This document shows, in pieces, positions 23,801 through 32,136 of a stretch of DNA of 64,000 nt. Source of the stretch: Sulfobacillus sp. (GTDB lineage: Bacteria; Bacillota; Sulfobacillia; Sulfobacillales; Sulfobacillaceae). The notes beneath the pieces are model-generated. The model had not been told where the DNA came from, ran no database searches, and was given only the letters and a program-made list of their open reading frames with translations. Both the position numbers and the translations under genes were made by a program. Location of the stretch: NCBI GenBank assembly GCA_027309085.1, contig DAIDDL010000014.1:21906-85905 (forward strand), written 5' to 3'. Position 1 is the first letter of the stretch; each line of letters opens with the position of its first letter.

Positions 23801-24940
23801 TTAGCCGATTTGCGCCAAGCGTGCTCGCGCCGCCGTGAGTTGTGCGTCGGCGACCGCAATCAAGGCTTCCAGATCGGCCCGGTCCAAAGTGTCCACCACG
23901 AGACTCTTAAAATTGCCTAAGACGAGCGCCGGCCTGATCCGGCCCCTCTCCCCAGGCTCCTCTGCCGACGCTTTCTCAACGCCCGCTTGGTCTAACAGGC
24001 GCACGACTTCTTTGCTGACCCGTTTCATGGTCAGAGGCTGCATTTGCACCAGCCGCTCGATCATGGACACAAACAGCTGCTCGGCCTGCTCCATAATCTG
24101 TGCCTGCACGGCCGGATCGGTGGTCACGGCCCCGGCCTTGCGCCGGGTCGCGGTGAGCAGTCTTTGCGCGGCCCGGAACTGCTCAATCGAAATGAGTCCT
24201 TTATCGAAGTATGGCCACAGCTTCGGCTGGGCCTGCAGGATGTCGCCCAGCTGCTGGTATAAATGCAGGCGGCTTTGGCTCATGCCCAGCTGCCGCGCCA
24301 TTTCGGCGGGCGACCGCCCCAGCTGGTGCAAAGCCTGCACACTGTGGACCACATCGCGCAGGCGCATCGACTCGCGCTGCAAGTTTTCCGTCATTTGCAG
24401 GACGGTCCGCTCTTCGTCCGTCAGCGGCGTGGTCAAGACCCGCGCCGGCACATGCGTCCAGCCGAGCGCCTGCGCGGCCGCCGTGCGGCGGTACCCGGCC
24501 ACGAGCCGGTAGCGGAAGCCCCGGGTTTTATTCGGCAAGGGCTCCACAATCACGGGGTGCATCATCCCCTGCTGGGCTAAACTGGCTTGCAAGGCCACCA
24601 AATCCTGCGGATCCATGCTCTTGCGCACATTATCGGACCGCCGGTCTAACACGGTCAGCGCAATCTGCACGATCTGGCTTTCATACTGGAGCGCACCCAT
24701 GGTGCTCACGGCCCCGGGGCCGGCCTCTTGGGGCGCCGACGCGGAGTCGCCCATCAACTGCCGCAGCGCCTCCGCTTCCTGATCCAGCGCCGGAGCCGCC
24801 GATGGGGCCGTCTGCGGTTTCAGTGTGGCAGGCGGGTGCAGCACGGACGAGGTTTTGGCGCGGTTGGGTGCGGACGCCTCAGATTTCTTGCGCGGAGGGC
24901 GAGCCGGGGAAGCATTTTTGGAGGAAGCGATAAGAATCAC
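23801..24940 (-). CDS. parB: ParB-family partition/regulatory protein
   Basis: A 379-residue ParB homologue. A disordered, Pro/Ala/Lys-rich N-terminus is followed by the CTP-binding ParB/Srx domain (QGMMHPVIVEPLPN, YRLVAGYRRTAAAQALGW, in which GYRR replaces the usual GERR), and a helix-turn-helix (SPAEMARQLGMSQSRLHLYQ). ParB clamps load on parS sites and segregate plasmids. It is divergent from the E2/ubiquitin-like/JAB/E1 genes, the arrangement that names PRTRC systems (ParB-related, ThiF-related cassette). The start is GTG at 24940; AAAGAAGG sits unusually close. Confidence 0.88.
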   Translation of the reverse strand: MILIASSKNASPARPPRKKSEASAPNRAKTSSVLHPPATLKPQTAPSAAPALDQEAEALRQLMGDSASAPQEAGPGAVSTMGALQYESQIVQIALTVLDRRSDNVRKSMDPQDLVALQASLAQQGMMHPVIVEPLPNKTRGFRYRLVAGYRRTAAAQALGWTHVPARVLTTPLTDEERTVLQMTENLQRESMRLRDVVHSVQALHQLGRSPAEMARQLGMSQSRLHLYQQLGDILQAQPKLWPYFDKGLISIEQFRAAQRLLTATRRKAGAVTTDPAVQAQIMEQAEQLFVSMIERLVQMQPLTMKRVSKEVVRLLDQAGVEKASAEEPGERGRIRPALVLGNFKSLVVDTLDRADLEALIAVADAQLTAARARLAQIG

Positions 24941-24998
24941 CTTCTTTGGAGGAATTTAGCGTCATTGTGGCACAGACGGCCCCGCGTTGGCAAGCCCT

Positions 24999-25020
24999 AG
25001 CCCGCCCGTCGGGGCGGGCT
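24999..25020. terminator. Hairpin between divergent genes
   Basis: AGCCCGCCC-gtcg-GGGCGGGCT. Its position upstream of two divergent genes suggests a regulatory rather than terminating role. Confidence 0.4.
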
Positions 25021-25061
25021 CTTGTCCTGAACATCCTCTGCCGAAAGGAGGTTGTGATGTT

Positions 25062-25373
25062 ATGCCCCCGACACTCTCCCGCCGCTGGCTGACCGGGAGC
25101 ATTTCTGCCCTGCCCCGTGCGATGGCGGTGGCCGCCGCCTTTTTACAAGAAGCCACCGTGGACTGGACGACCTTCACATGGACCGATATTGACACCGCCT
25201 ATGAACAGCTGATCCATTACGAGCCCCTCGACTGGGTGTACGACGAATGGAACGAGGGGGATGAGCCTCCGAATGCCGGCAATGCCTGGCACCCGCTCTT
25301 GCAGGTCTATGCGCTCACCGAGACGCTGTCAACCTGTCCAGGAATTTGTCCGCCGTCGGTTCCGTTCTACTAA
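25062..25373 (+). CDS. Hypothetical protein of the PRTRC region
   Basis: A 103-residue protein (MPPTLSRRWLTGSISALPRA...) with an acidic Trp-rich centre (YEPLDWVYDEWNEGDEPP). GGAGG lies about 9 bases before the ATG. First gene of the plus-strand cassette; no family recognised. Confidence 0.55.
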   Translation: MPPTLSRRWLTGSISALPRAMAVAAAFLQEATVDWTTFTWTDIDTAYEQLIHYEPLDWVYDEWNEGDEPPNAGNAWHPLLQVYALTETLSTCPGICPPSVPFY

Positions 25374-25389
25374 ACGAAGGGAGGCTGTT

Positions 25390-25944
25390 GTGGTGGCCGT
25401 CAGCTATTTGACCCAAGAAGACATCACCGACTGGGCCCCGTGGTTCTGGGTGCTCATGGCGTTCCAGTGGACTGCGGAGCAAGGCCGTCCGGTCCCGCCC
25501 CTCACGCTGGCGTGGCGGTCGGACTCCTGCGATCTGCCGGCCCATCTGCGCACCTTAGTCGCCGCGTGGATGCCCACGGCCACGGCGATAACCGCCACTG
25601 ATGACGGCACCCACTGGACTGTCTGTTGGCGCGATACGCGCTGGATGGCATGGCGCGCCCGTCTCCAAGATCCTGGTCTGTCCCGAGTCCAGCGGCGGGA
25701 TCTAGCCCGCGCTTATGCGGTCTGGCACCATACGCTGCAGGCCCGAAATATCGCCTATACGCAGCGCGTGCCCATGATCTCCATTCGGCTGGAGCTGGAC
25801 GGCTTGTCGTGGGAGTGCGATCTCAGCGAATATGACAGTGTTTGGGAAGAGCCCGCATTGCTCCCATTCGCCCATTGGCTCCAAAGTCTCGTGCCGCTTC
25901 TGGACCGTATCCCCACTGGAGGTGATGCCCCATGCACGTCGTGA
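25390..25944 (+). CDS. Hypothetical protein of the PRTRC region
   Basis: A 184-residue protein starting at GTG 25390 (or 25393) behind GAAGGGAGG. It is Trp-rich and overlaps the PRTRC-B gene by 13 bases, so it belongs to the same operon. I do not recognise it as PRTRC-E or -F, although one of those could be expected here. Confidence 0.55.
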   Translation: MVAVSYLTQEDITDWAPWFWVLMAFQWTAEQGRPVPPLTLAWRSDSCDLPAHLRTLVAAWMPTATAITATDDGTHWTVCWRDTRWMAWRARLQDPGLSRVQRRDLARAYAVWHHTLQARNIAYTQRVPMISIRLELDGLSWECDLSEYDSVWEEPALLPFAHWLQSLVPLLDRIPTGGDAPCTS

Positions 25945-26624
25945 TTACCTTGACCGATGGCCAGCTCCCGCAGGTGACCGTCACCGAGGGCCCGGCGGTC
26001 CGCCACTACGAAACGACGCCCGAGGTCCTGGCCGAGCTGTTGGTGGATGCCGACGACGGTCCCGCCCCGCGTCCGTGGACGGTCAGTCCGATTCTCCCAC
26101 CACACACGGTCTTGTGGGCCCAGCAAGGCGACAGCGAGTGCGTAGTGCTGGAAATCCCCGCGGGCCCCCAGCCGTGGGTGCTGCCCACGGGTGAGGACGC
26201 GGTCACGGCCCTCGTCATTCCCCTGCCCCGCCTGCTCTTCCTCTGGACCCGGCACCGGGGCCGGATCACCCAAAAAGCTCTCGTGGCATTGAACACGGAC
26301 GCTCCGCTCACCCCGGACACCCCGCTGTTTGCGTATCCCCTGTCCAATGTCTATGATAACACGACGTTATGCTGGACCCTGCCTGACCAGCCCTATGCGC
26401 TCACTGATATCCCCGGCTTGGCCCGCACGTTCTTTGCGACGCCCAATAATTGGGATCTCACCCGGCACCGCAATCAGAGCGGACTCGATTACCGCGCCTT
26501 GGGCGCGGCCTTAGCCGATCGCGACACCTTCCCCCCCGAATGGCTCGTCCCGCTCCATTTGACGTGGACCCAGTGGATCACGCAGTTTGTGCCACAGGCC
26601 GAGCCTGTGGCGGAGGATCGCTAA
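25932..26624 (+). CDS. PRTRC system protein B (E2-like)
   Basis: A 230-residue protein. The C-terminal half carries the PRTRC-B signature: PLFAYPLSNVYDNTTLCWTL, then AFF-like ARTFFATPNNWD. The family has been described as a prokaryotic E2-like (ubiquitin-conjugating fold) protein with one conserved Cys; Cys147 in LCW is the matching residue here. Its role would be to carry a ubiquitin-like protein as a thioester. TGGAGGTGATGCCCC precedes the ATG. Next come the ubiquitin-like, JAB and E1 genes. Function in the cell is unknown. Confidence 0.78.
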   Translation: MHVVITLTDGQLPQVTVTEGPAVRHYETTPEVLAELLVDADDGPAPRPWTVSPILPPHTVLWAQQGDSECVVLEIPAGPQPWVLPTGEDAVTALVIPLPRLLFLWTRHRGRITQKALVALNTDAPLTPDTPLFAYPLSNVYDNTTLCWTLPDQPYALTDIPGLARTFFATPNNWDLTRHRNQSGLDYRALGAALADRDTFPPEWLVPLHLTWTQWITQFVPQAEPVAEDR

Positions 26625-26652
26625 TATTCATCTATCAGGAGGTGTCTTTTCT

Positions 26653-26955
26653 ATGGCTGATCCCACCCAAATGTCCTTTTTGCCGCCTGAACCGGTGCCC
26701 CCGCCGGCCGCACACCAAGCCAAGACCCCTGCGCCTGCGGAACCCCCGGTCTATGACCGGGACCGTACCGTCGCCTACGCGGGGCACCAACACCCGATTA
26801 CCGACCGCACCTTATCGCTCGACCAAATCCGCGCACTCCTCGAACGCGAATACCCCGAGCTCTCCAAAGACCGGTGCGAAATGCTCTACGATGCCAAAAC
26901 CGGCATCATCGTCCCCGTCGTCAAAGGCGCTCGCAAAGGAGCCACAGCCCGATGA
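26653..26955 (+). CDS. PRTRC system protein C (ubiquitin-like)
   Basis: A 100-residue protein: a Pro-rich N-terminus of ~40 residues, then the PRTRC-C core RTVAYAGHQHPITDRTLSLD, QIRALLEREYPELSKDRCEM and GIIVPVVKGARKG. The family is described as a beta-grasp, ubiquitin-like fold. The C-terminus ends KGATAR rather than Gly-Gly, so if conjugated it may need trimming or use another chemistry. CAGGAGGTG precedes the ATG, and it overlaps the JAB gene by ATGA. Confidence 0.75.
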   Translation: MADPTQMSFLPPEPVPPPAAHQAKTPAPAEPPVYDRDRTVAYAGHQHPITDRTLSLDQIRALLEREYPELSKDRCEMLYDAKTGIIVPVVKGARKGATAR

Positions 26956-27533
26956 CGCCTTCGACGCCTCCCCCGTGGATTGGGTCTTATGCCACCCGCG
27001 CAGCGTTAGACGCCGGAACGGAACCGATTCGGTGGCTCGCCACCGCTCAGGGCCTGTACGAATTCCGCACCACGGCCATCGGCACGTTCTGCGTGCCGCG
27101 CCCGGATGTGCCCTTGGAGATGGCGCAAGAAGGGCTGACGCTCGCCATTCCGCGCATGCCGAGAGCCCTGCTCGCCGCTCTCGTGGCGCAGTTCCGCACG
27201 GCATTGCCGTCCGAACAGTTGGCCCAGGTCTATTGGGAGCCCGGTCCCGGCCGTTTTGTGGTCGACATTCCACCCCAAGAGGCGGACGGCACCTCGGTGA
27301 CCACACCGGACGCCACCGATCCCTATGACCCCGCCCGCCCCCGCGTCCTCCAAGTGCATTCGCATGCGGCCGGGCCCGCATTCTTTTCAGCCACGGACGA
27401 TGCGGATGAGCAAGCGACCGGCTGTTATGGGGTCATCGGCCGTCTGGATACGGCCCTGCCCACGATGGTCTGGCGGCTGGCCTGCGGAGGACGCCATGTG
27501 TCCTTGCGCCTCTGCGATCTCTTTGCCGACTAA
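26952..27533 (+). CDS. PRTRC system protein A (JAB/JAMM isopeptidase)
   Basis: A 193-residue protein. The C-terminal domain has the exact JAMM zinc-site spacing H-x-H-x7-S-x2-D: His136, His138, Ser146 and Asp149 in VHSHAAGPAFFSATDDADE. JAB proteases remove ubiquitin-like proteins from their targets; PRTRC-A is the member linked to ParB/ThiF cassettes. The N-terminal ~110 residues are unassigned. It is translationally coupled to the ubiquitin-like gene before it. Confidence 0.83.
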   Translation: MTPSTPPPWIGSYATRAALDAGTEPIRWLATAQGLYEFRTTAIGTFCVPRPDVPLEMAQEGLTLAIPRMPRALLAALVAQFRTALPSEQLAQVYWEPGPGRFVVDIPPQEADGTSVTTPDATDPYDPARPRVLQVHSHAAGPAFFSATDDADEQATGCYGVIGRLDTALPTMVWRLACGGRHVSLRLCDLFAD

Positions 27534-27558
27534 CGCGGCTTAAAAAGGAGGCTGTGTG

Positions 27559-28434
27559 ATGACCGATACCCTGCTGGATCCCCCCCGCCCTCTCGCCACA
27601 GACGCCGGGGCGTTTCCCTCAGACCTCAACATCGTAGTAGTCGGCACGGGCGGCACGGGCGGCTATGTGGTCCAATATCTGTCCCGCCTACTCTATGCCC
27701 TCTCCCAACACTCCCCCCATCGCGCCTGGCGTCTGACGCTGGTCGACGGGGATGCCGTGGAAGCCGGCAATCTGCTCCGCCAGCATTTTCTGCCCCAAGA
27801 TATCGGGCAGCCGAAAGCGACGGTCTTAGCCGAACGGTTTGGCGCGGTCTATCAGATCCCGGTCTTTGCCGTACCGACGTATCTGACCGCTGCGGACGGG
27901 CTGGATGCCCTCATGTTCAGCCCGCGCCAGGAGCAGACGCCCTATACGCCGCGGCTGCTGGATGTGATCATCGGCTGTGTCGACAATCACGCCACGCGGC
28001 AGGTGCTGGACCAGATTTTCCACCGGTTTGCTCATGGGATCTACATCGACGCCGGCAATGATGGAATCAATCCTTCGGACGATCCCGCCGACCGTGAGGC
28101 CGTTCAAGCCAGCGGCTATGGCGGACATGTCGTGGTCGGCGTGAAACAGCGGGGACGCGTTCTCCTGCCTCCGGTTGGCACGGTCTACCCCGATATTCTC
28201 ACCGATACTCAGTCCGCACTGCCGGGCCAAGCCTGCGGCCAGCAAGCCGTCTCACAGCCCCAGCGGATGCTGACGAATGTCTGGGCGGCGATGACGGTCA
28301 TGAGCGCCCTGAATACCCTGCTCACCGACCATCAGGTGCTCTGGCATGTCGCCAATTTTAATGCCCGCTATGGCACGACGCGCAGTCAGGCCCTCACGGC
28401 GACTTATTGGACGCAGCTTGCGAGCGGCGCATGA
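27559..28434 (+). CDS. PRTRC ThiF family protein (E1-like)
   Basis: A 291-residue E1-like adenylating enzyme. The nucleotide-binding loop GTGGTGG is followed by LVDGDAVEAGNLLRQHFLPQ, DIGQPKATVLAERF and IIGCVDNHATR, all typical ThiF/E1 elements. The likely catalytic cysteine is Cys226 in QACGQQ, upstream of the conserved Q-x-x-x-x-N-x-W-A-A helix. E1 enzymes activate a ubiquitin-like C-terminus with ATP and pass it to a Cys. AAAAGGAGG precedes the start; ATG 27559 preferred over GTG 27556. Confidence 0.88.
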   Translation: MTDTLLDPPRPLATDAGAFPSDLNIVVVGTGGTGGYVVQYLSRLLYALSQHSPHRAWRLTLVDGDAVEAGNLLRQHFLPQDIGQPKATVLAERFGAVYQIPVFAVPTYLTAADGLDALMFSPRQEQTPYTPRLLDVIIGCVDNHATRQVLDQIFHRFAHGIYIDAGNDGINPSDDPADREAVQASGYGGHVVVGVKQRGRVLLPPVGTVYPDILTDTQSALPGQACGQQAVSQPQRMLTNVWAAMTVMSALNTLLTDHQVLWHVANFNARYGTTRSQALTATYWTQLASGA

Positions 28435-28838
28435 CATACCCCGAACTCATTGAGGAACAGATTCCCTCCGACACGCGTGTGGTCTATGACGCTGGCAACG
28501 GCTGGCATCTCACCGGGACCGTGACCTGGGCCTGTGGCCACCGGGGGGTGGTGCGGATGGCCTTGCGCTCCGTAGACCATTCGCTGGCCCCCCTGTTTTT
28601 TGAGGCCGAGCGCCATTTTTACTGCTCGTCCTGTTACAGCCAGTGGCACCGCCGGTTCCATATGGCGCAAGGCGACTGGTACGTCCCCCGGTGCCCCCAC
28701 CACCTCAATCCTGTGCAATGGTTTGCCGATACGGCGTACCACATCGCCAAAGCCCACACCATTCTCCGGGACTATGCCGACACGTCCCTGTATCCCGCAC
28801 CGTGCTCTCCCGAGACTTTGCCCGCGCCGCGGCAATAG
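28431..28838 (+). CDS. Cys/His-rich protein coupled to the E1-like gene
   Basis: A 135-residue protein coupled to the ThiF gene by ATGA. Candidate metal ligands are Cys35, His37, Cys65, Cys68, Cys88, His90 and His91 (C-G-H, C-S-S-C, C-P-H-H), which could form a binuclear treble-clef or RING-like site. No homologue is recognised. Its position after the E1 gene makes it a possible substrate adaptor, but this is inference. Confidence 0.6.
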   Translation: MTYPELIEEQIPSDTRVVYDAGNGWHLTGTVTWACGHRGVVRMALRSVDHSLAPLFFEAERHFYCSSCYSQWHRRFHMAQGDWYVPRCPHHLNPVQWFADTAYHIAKAHTILRDYADTSLYPAPCSPETLPAPRQ

Positions 28839-28927
28839 AGACTCCCAGCTTTGGCTCACACGCCGATCTATCCCCCCGCAGACTCTCTAGAGACTGTGGG
28901 GTCTGGGACGGCCCCGCGTCTCTCGAT

Positions 28928-28950
28928 AGCCCGTCCTGCCCGGACGGGCT
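28928..28950 (+). terminator. Terminator hairpin
   Basis: AGCCCGTCC-tgccc-GGACGGGCT closes the PRTRC operon. Another small hairpin, GGGGT-ttcc-ACCCC, follows near 28987. Confidence 0.6.
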
Positions 28951-29089
28951 GTGCCGCGATCGATGATCAAGACTGCTGATGCCAGAAGGGGTTTCCACCC
29001 CTGATCGAGGCTCCACCACTGGACGCCTACGCACAACTCTTACGGCCTGCCGGCCCCGCCCACCATTAATAAAGGAGCGTGTATCCCCG

Positions 29090-30271
29090 ATGTCCCAAAC
29101 CTTTACCGCCACTGACTGGGCTCCCTTTGTCACAATAGCGACCGCCATTCTGCCCCTGACGCATACGGAAAGCACGGCCGTGATCTCTGCCACGGAGACC
29201 GCGCTCTCGGTGTCCTTGACCGCCTCCTCGCTCTGGATGCGCTATACCGTGCCCAATCGTTTAGGGGATACCCCATTGGCTCCTGCGGGCGTCCCTTGGC
29301 CCGCTTGGGGAGCCTTGCTCGGCCGGATTCCCGACACGAAGGATCTCCTCAGTACGCTCGCCGACACAGACCCGCCTCAACTGAAAATCCGCATGGGCCG
29401 CTACCGGGCGACCTTAGCCACGCAGCCGGTGCCCGCCACCCTCGAAGACACGCCGTGGCTGGAAGAGACGGCTCTGGTCTCGGGATCGTGGGACGCCTCC
29501 ACCCTCAATGCCTTAAAACGCCGCCATCAACACGCCTGCACGACCGACGCCAGCCGTCCAGCCCTCAGCCATTGGCACTGGATTTATGACGCCGCGCATC
29601 AGGCCTGGCAGATCACGACCACCGATGGTGCGCGGTTGATTCGCTCATTCCTTCCCACCGATGAGACTCCCCATGACCAAGAATCGTGGCTGGTCCCCCG
29701 TACGCTCTGGCCCTGGCTCGATAAGATCGCCCGCGTCTGGCCCGCACAGCCGATCGCGTGGACGGTGACGCCGCATTACCTGCGGTTCCAATGCGGTGGT
29801 CTGCTCCTGGCGCTTCCCCGTCCGGCCCTGCCTTTCCCGGATGTCGATACGGTCTTGTGGCCCCGTCTCATCACCTTCGTGCCGGAAACCACGACCACGC
29901 TCGACCGCGCCCCGCTCCACGATGCCCTGGGACGTCTCTTGCGCTGGATCGACCAAGACTCCGAGCAGCCGGTGCAATTGGCCTGTACGGGCGATCAATG
30001 GCATCTGACCTGGCAAGCCCGCGATGGCTCCCTCGCCCTCGATGAATGGGGACTCTGTGCGCCCATCGCCCAAGCGTGGTCGGCTCCCTTTGCCCCCCGC
30101 CTGTTAGCGGAGCTGGTGCAGGGATTGTCCGTGGACGCCATCACCCTCACGTTTGCCCCGCAAGCCGCTCCCCCTTTTCTGCGCCTCACGGCAGCCGATG
30201 ATCCGTTGACCACCACCAGTGTGCTCTTGCCGGTGCGTCAATTGGCTCCCCGTCAGGAGGTGGCCTCATGA
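29090..30271 (+). CDS. Divergent sliding-clamp (DnaN)-like protein
   Basis: A 393-residue protein whose length and layout fit the three-domain beta clamp. The N-terminal third has clamp-like strands (TALSVSLTASSLWMRYTVP) and an L-x-x-I-P segment. The middle has FPDVDTVLWPRLITFVPE followed by LDRAPLHDALGRLLRWI, matching the clamp FPDY...l-x-R-x-x-L-x-x-A-L pattern. The end, LLAELVQGLSVDAITLTF ... LRLTAADDP and VLLPVRQL, matches the terminal I-x-L-x-f ... MPVR clamp signature. Identity is low. AAAGGAG precedes the ATG. It follows the ubiquitin-like cassette. Confidence 0.55.
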   Translation: MSQTFTATDWAPFVTIATAILPLTHTESTAVISATETALSVSLTASSLWMRYTVPNRLGDTPLAPAGVPWPAWGALLGRIPDTKDLLSTLADTDPPQLKIRMGRYRATLATQPVPATLEDTPWLEETALVSGSWDASTLNALKRRHQHACTTDASRPALSHWHWIYDAAHQAWQITTTDGARLIRSFLPTDETPHDQESWLVPRTLWPWLDKIARVWPAQPIAWTVTPHYLRFQCGGLLLALPRPALPFPDVDTVLWPRLITFVPETTTTLDRAPLHDALGRLLRWIDQDSEQPVQLACTGDQWHLTWQARDGSLALDEWGLCAPIAQAWSAPFAPRLLAELVQGLSVDAITLTFAPQAAPPFLRLTAADDPLTTTSVLLPVRQLAPRQEVAS

Positions 30272-30753
30272 TCACGACAGCCCCCGCTCTGCCGCCCTCG
30301 GTCTTCTACGGCCCGCCTCAGCTGTGCTGGGCCGAAAGCGCCGACCGCCTCTGGTTTATGGCCCCGCATCCCGACAGCACGAGTTGGCTGGCGGGGATTA
30401 CCCAGCTCGACACCGATCCGCTCCTTTATGCGTATCCGACGCAAGATACGGCGTTAGCGGGGCTTCATGCCCTGTGGCGACGCGACCGGCTGGTGCTCGA
30501 TACGCCCCAAAGCCTCGACTGGATGCTCGCCCATCCACACAACACGCTGCTCGCCCGCCGCTTTGACACGTTAACATGGGAACCCGCCCCCCGCTGGCTG
30601 ACGGCCATTCGGACGGGACATTGGCTCGCCGGACATGCTCGGTGGACGCCTCAGACGGACTGGGAAGTGTCCACGATTAGCGCTCGGTGGTGGAGTCAGC
30701 ATCATCAATGGGACGGCACCCAGGCGACGGCAGGAGTCGAAAATTCGGTATAA
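30268..30753 (+). CDS. Hypothetical protein coupled to the clamp-like gene
   Basis: A 161-residue Trp-rich protein coupled to the clamp-like gene by ATGA, with CAGGAGGTGG before the start. No family recognised. It may act with the clamp-like protein. Confidence 0.6.
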   Translation: MITTAPALPPSVFYGPPQLCWAESADRLWFMAPHPDSTSWLAGITQLDTDPLLYAYPTQDTALAGLHALWRRDRLVLDTPQSLDWMLAHPHNTLLARRFDTLTWEPAPRWLTAIRTGHWLAGHARWTPQTDWEVSTISARWWSQHHQWDGTQATAGVENSV

Positions 30754-30790
30754 TGTTCACGAAGACGTCAAGGCTAAAGGAGCGACCCCC

Positions 30791-30907
30791 GTGTCTCATG
30801 CAAAAGATGTCTTGTCAAAATATCTGTTTGGCGCATTTCCTGAGGACGTCTTCAGCGCATTGGGGTGGCCAGGCCTTCATCTCACCCGCGCCTTGCCGAC
30901 GGAATGA
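30791..30907 (+). pseudogene. N-terminal fragment, possibly Rpn/PD-(D/E)XK-like
   Basis: AAAGGAG precedes a GTG at 30791, giving 38 residues: MSHAKDVLSKYLFGAFPEDV then FSALGWPGLHLTRALPTE and stop. The pattern (K-D-x-L-x-K-x-L, F-P-E-D, L-P-T-E) recalls the N-terminus of Rpn-type nuclease/transposase proteins. Nothing of the rest is present in frame. Confidence 0.35.
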
Positions 30908-31099
30908 ATGGAAGTGTATCAGGGCACGACCGATTCGTTAACAGGAGACTGGAGCGTCAATTCTCGACCCTTCCACTCAATACGTCGAAGAATACTTTGC
31001 TAGGCATTGCCCATACTATGCTGTTGAGGAGGATTGACACGTATGGACAAATGCCGTACATTTAAGATCACATCCATTCAGAGAAGGCGAGGAAGTCCC

Positions 31100-31399
31100 A
31101 TGCCGACAGAAACCACTATGTCACGGCGCGAATCTCGTTTAGAGATTCGCGTTTCCGCTGAAATTAAACAGTTACTCGATGAAGCGGCTGAATCTCTCGG
31201 CCTGAGTACATCAGCGTTTGTGTTAGCCACCGTGACGCCACGGGCTGAAGAAATCGTCCAACAACATGCTGTGATGACATTAAACGCCGAAGAAAGTCAG
31301 GCCTTTATTAACCAATTATTAAATCCTCCCAAACCTTCTGCGGCATTACGAGCAGCGGCAGCGCGCTATTGGGCGCGAGTTGATCAATCCCCATCATGA
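31100..31399 (+). CDS. DUF1778 (TacA/AtaR-like) antitoxin
   Basis: A 99-residue protein with a ribbon-helix-helix N-terminus (RRESRLEIRVSAEIKQLLDE, LGLSTSAFVLATV) and a disordered C-terminal tail (FINQLLNPPKPSAALRAAAA) that in this family wraps around the toxin. It overlaps the GNAT toxin gene by ATGA. The pair is less GC-rich than the surroundings, suggesting transfer. Confidence 0.88.
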   Translation: MPTETTMSRRESRLEIRVSAEIKQLLDEAAESLGLSTSAFVLATVTPRAEEIVQQHAVMTLNAEESQAFINQLLNPPKPSAALRAAAARYWARVDQSPS

Positions 31400-31941
31400 G
31401 CGAATTCATCCGTGTTGAAGTCTTGGCGGGCTATCATGACCGTAAGAATTTTGAGTGTCCTACCGGAGGACTAGGAGACTATCTTCGTGAACGAGCAAGC
31501 CAGGACGTCAGGCACAGAGCCGCCGCTGTGTTTGTCGCCGTGAACCCCGCCGCCCCAGAAAGAGTTTTAGGCTATTACACCCTGTCGTCATTGAGCTTAA
31601 AACTCACCGACATTCCTGCACAACATCAGCGCAAACTGGCTCGCTATCCCGACGTTGGCGTCACGTTATTAGGCCGTTTAGCTGTCGACGTTTCTTGTCG
31701 AGGTCAACATCTAGGCGAATTTTTACTCTTTGATGCGTTATACCGCGTTATCGCTACGTCGTCTACAATTGCGACGGTCGCATTAGTTGTGGATACCTTA
31801 GTTGACTCCAAAGATTTTTATATCCGTTATGGTTTCACACATTTAAGAGATCAACGATACTGGCTTCCTCTAGATAGCGCCCGCGACCTGATGCAAAACC
31901 AACCCCCATCAATCCTGACGCATGAAGAACGCCCATCTTAA
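31396..31941 (+). CDS. GNAT acetyltransferase toxin (TacT/AtaT-like)
   Basis: A 181-residue GNAT protein. Acetyl-CoA binding is shown by LGRLAVDVSCRGQHLGEFLL, and the catalytic C-terminal motif by FYIRYGFTHL. Toxins of this family acetylate the amino group of aminoacyl-tRNAs and stop translation. It is coupled to the DUF1778 antitoxin. Confidence 0.88.
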   Translation: MSEFIRVEVLAGYHDRKNFECPTGGLGDYLRERASQDVRHRAAAVFVAVNPAAPERVLGYYTLSSLSLKLTDIPAQHQRKLARYPDVGVTLLGRLAVDVSCRGQHLGEFLLFDALYRVIATSSTIATVALVVDTLVDSKDFYIRYGFTHLRDQRYWLPLDSARDLMQNQPPSILTHEERPS

Positions 31942-32066
31942 AACCATCTCACTGCGTGCCGCAGGAAACGCCCCGGTGACCAGGCGGCCATGCGCGCCGC
32001 CCAGTCCCGCCCAATGAATTTCCCCCGATTCTTCGGACAACCGCGTATGATTGAGACAAAATGCCT

Positions 32067-32094
32067 AGCCCGTCCTGACGGACGGGCTTTTTTT
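32067..32094 (+). terminator. Rho-independent terminator
   Basis: AGCCCGTCC-tgac-GGACGGGCT followed by a T7 run. Confidence 0.82.
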
Positions 32095-32136
32095 GTTCCC
32101 TCAGAACCCACTCATCCGAAAGCGAGGAGATCCCTC

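Noticed and set aside
23835..24933. Long plus-strand frames opposite parB
   Set aside because: Antisense shadows of a well-supported ParB gene in GC-rich DNA.
26812..27381. Minus-strand frame opposite PRTRC-C and PRTRC-A
   Set aside because: Arg-rich shadow of genes with clear JAB and ubiquitin-like signatures.
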